Under the pieces are notes generated by a model. It saw nothing but the letters and a program-made list of their open reading frames with translations. It did no database searches and was not told where the DNA came from. This document shows positions 62,707 through 64,000 of a stretch of DNA of 64,000 bases, in pieces. A program made the position numbers and the translations under genes. The DNA comes from Mesorhizobium shangrilense (GTDB lineage Bacteria > Pseudomonadota > Alphaproteobacteria > Rhizobiales > Rhizobiaceae). How positions within the stretch are numbered: position 1 is the first letter of the stretch; every line of letters begins with the position of its first letter. Location of the stretch: contig NZ_JBEWSZ010000001.1 of NCBI RefSeq assembly GCF_040537815.1, positions 1,798,001 to 1,862,000 on the forward strand, given 5' to 3'.

Positions 62707-64000
62707 AGCGATACTCGAAGATCGACCGAAAAATTCCGGGCGCGATCACCGACAGTGGATTGATGTCGAGGACCGGCTTGTTGGCATTGCCCTTCAGCCG
62801 GTAGGTGACGCCGATCAGGCCGCGATCGCGGCCGTTGCCGAGCAAAACGCCGACAAGCGGCAGTTCACCGAATATCCGGTTGAGGCCATAGGCCGGCATG
62901 AACGTCCCGGTCATGTCCATGTTGTTGTTCTGGTCATAAAGCGTGCCCTGAAAAGTGGTGCCGATACGCGGGCCACGCAACACGCCGTTTGCCAGTTTCA
63001 GATAGCCGCTACCCTTTTCGATCTCGGCAAAGCCACGTTCGAACTTGACCCGCGACGTATCAAGATTGCCTTTGACCGCCTCGTTCAGGCTGCGCTTGTC
63101 CCCAGCCGGCGTGGTCGAGACGATCGATGCAAGCTTGGGCTCGTTCACCACGAAGAAATCGCTGGTATCCACCTGGCCCTTCATCGGGCCGTCGCTCGCA
63201 CCGGCCAGCGCCAAGGTGATTGAGCCACCTTCCATATGCTCGTAGATGTTGAGGAACCGCAATATGGCCCCGGCGTCAGCCGACTTCACGTTGAGGGCGC
63301 GCCTGCCATCCCCGGTCGTGTTGCTGATGGCTATGGCGGCACCGGAACTCGCCGTGGCGCTGACCTTCAGCCCGTTCACCCTGGAGCCCGCGGCACTGTA
63401 GTCCAACTTCAGATTCGAGAGTTTCTCGTCGTGGAAGCCGGTCAGGGAATCCACATTGGCGCTGACGGAAATCGCATCGGTACCAGTGGCCTTGGTGGCG
63501 GTATCCACATCCGAGGTGAATTGCTTGATCAGCGAGCGCGCATCCAGCGCGCTGCCTGATATGTCGACCGCATAGGACTTGCCCGACCGCTTGACCGACA
63601 CGGCAACATCATCGTCCCTGTTCAACGTGACCTTGCTGAACCGCGCCGACGACAAGCCGTTGTTGACCAGCACCACGGTGCCGTCGATGGAGAAGGTCTT
63701 TCCGCCCAGGTCAAAATTGGACAGCGTGGTGGTGTCGCCGGATTTCGTCATCACGAAGGTGACGTTCGCAGGAATGCCAGCTCCCTTGCTCCAACCCGCC
63801 CAGGGGATGTCCAGCTTGGCATTGGTCAGGTCCGCCGAGACGTTCTGGTTGCCATCGCCGCTCTTGTCGATCGCCACCTTGATCGTGCCTGAAAGCAATG
63901 GCGAGAGGCCAGGCATGGCGCTTGCCCGCGTCTTGTCGTCGAGCACAAGCGCGACTTTCCTGCTGCGCGGCGGACCGTCATCCTTGAGCGGTTCGATCAG
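62705..64000 (-). CDS. AsmA/YhdP-like (DUF3971) large envelope protein, C-terminal part
   Basis: The C-terminal 431 residues of a large protein; the frame is open to the right window edge, so the N-terminus is missing. The sequence is rich in beta-strand repeats (KVAIDKSGDGNQNVSADLTNAKLD, SFDLGGKTFSIDGTV-like patterns, GYLKLANGVLRGPRIGTTFQGTLYD, YGLNRIFGELPLVGVLLGNGRDRGLIGVTYRLKG), typical of the DUF3971/AsmA-like C-terminal domain. Such bridge-like proteins carry phospholipids across the periplasm. It ends with FEYR, and its TAG stop lies in the palindromic repeat. Confidence 0.75.
   Translation of the reverse strand: MIEPLKDDGPPRSRKVALVLDDKTRASAMPGLSPLLSGTIKVAIDKSGDGNQNVSADLTNAKLDIPWAGWSKGAGIPANVTFVMTKSGDTTTLSNFDLGGKTFSIDGTVVLVNNGLSSARFSKVTLNRDDDVAVSVKRSGKSYAVDISGSALDARSLIKQFTSDVDTATKATGTDAISVSANVDSLTGFHDEKLSNLKLDYSAAGSRVNGLKVSATASSGAAIAISNTTGDGRRALNVKSADAGAILRFLNIYEHMEGGSITLALAGASDGPMKGQVDTSDFFVVNEPKLASIVSTTPAGDKRSLNEAVKGNLDTSRVKFERGFAEIEKGSGYLKLANGVLRGPRIGTTFQGTLYDQNNNMDMTGTFMPAYGLNRIFGELPLVGVLLGNGRDRGLIGVTYRLKGNANKPVLDINPLSVIAPGIFRSIFEYR

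Overview
The window looks like chromosomal DNA of a Mesorhizobium-type alphaproteobacterium (order Hyphomicrobiales). The signs are high GC with strong GC3 bias, separate purS/purQ/purL genes, an ATP synthase zeta subunit gene, DUF1127-type small proteins, an Irr-like box in front of a complete suf operon, an alphaproteobacterial-type SOS box before recA, and rhizobial palindromic mosaic repeats. No phage, plasmid, transposase, CRISPR, rRNA or tRNA signature was found. Both ends cut genes: an aldo/keto reductase at the left and a large AsmA/DUF3971-like protein at the right.

Layout. 1-3.7 kb: aldo/keto reductase end, a J-domain-like protein, a small DUF1127-like gene, a DUF1993 protein and an exported DUF1176 protein; an orphan minus-strand terminator lies at 1.53 kb. 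3.7-10.1 kb: a minus-strand operon of molybdenum hydroxylase maturation factors (RutF-like flavin reductase, MoxR/CoxD ATPase, CoxE VWA protein, two XdhC-type proteins, and a molybdopterin-binding/cytidylyltransferase fusion), then an exported esterase-like protein. 10.3-12.4 kb: a lone periplasmic binding protein coupled to a P1/DmpA peptidase. 13.4-26.7 kb: purine genes purB, purC, purS, purQ and purL, interspersed with a metallophosphoesterase, a VOC dioxygenase-like protein, an HpcH aldolase, atpZ, a GST and a MocR regulator. 27.3-29.6 kb: bolA and grxD, separated by a methyltransferase and a phosphodiester glycosidase. 29.7-36.8 kb: an MFS exporter, an inositol-phosphatase-like protein, ttcA, rpsD, small stress-type proteins, murI and a SpoU-type tRNA methyltransferase. 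37-44.8 kb: icd, a GST, a DUF2269/SDR-DoxX membrane pair, alaS and recA. 45.1-48.1 kb: psuK-psuG, then tfoX-N and GFA genes bracketed by palindromic repeats. 48.3-55.6 kb: the full suf operon. 55.8-57.2 kb: an alpha/beta hydrolase and a PaiB-like protein. 57.2-60.8 kb: an LpxE/RgtE/RgtF/GT39-like lipid A modification operon. 61.3 kb to the end: tyrS and the DUF3971-like gene.

How the genes work together. Most of the window is housekeeping. Four groups are more than that. (i) Cofactor maturation machinery for a CODH/xanthine-dehydrogenase-type enzyme occurs without structural subunits. (ii) The FGAM synthase genes carry an extra, translationally coupled coiled-coil gene. (iii) The suf operon carries an extra two-helix membrane protein gene fused by ATGA overlap to sufB. 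(iv) An operon fits removal of the lipid A 1-phosphate and its replacement by an undecaprenyl-type-lipid-borne sugar, plausibly galacturonic acid. The repeats are notable too: two 50-bp palindromes each supply the TAG stop codon of the gene they abut, and three half-copies stand in tandem before tyrS.

I found no wholly novel defence or mobile system. The best candidates for new biology are the small coupled proteins in the pur and suf operons and the lipid A operon.
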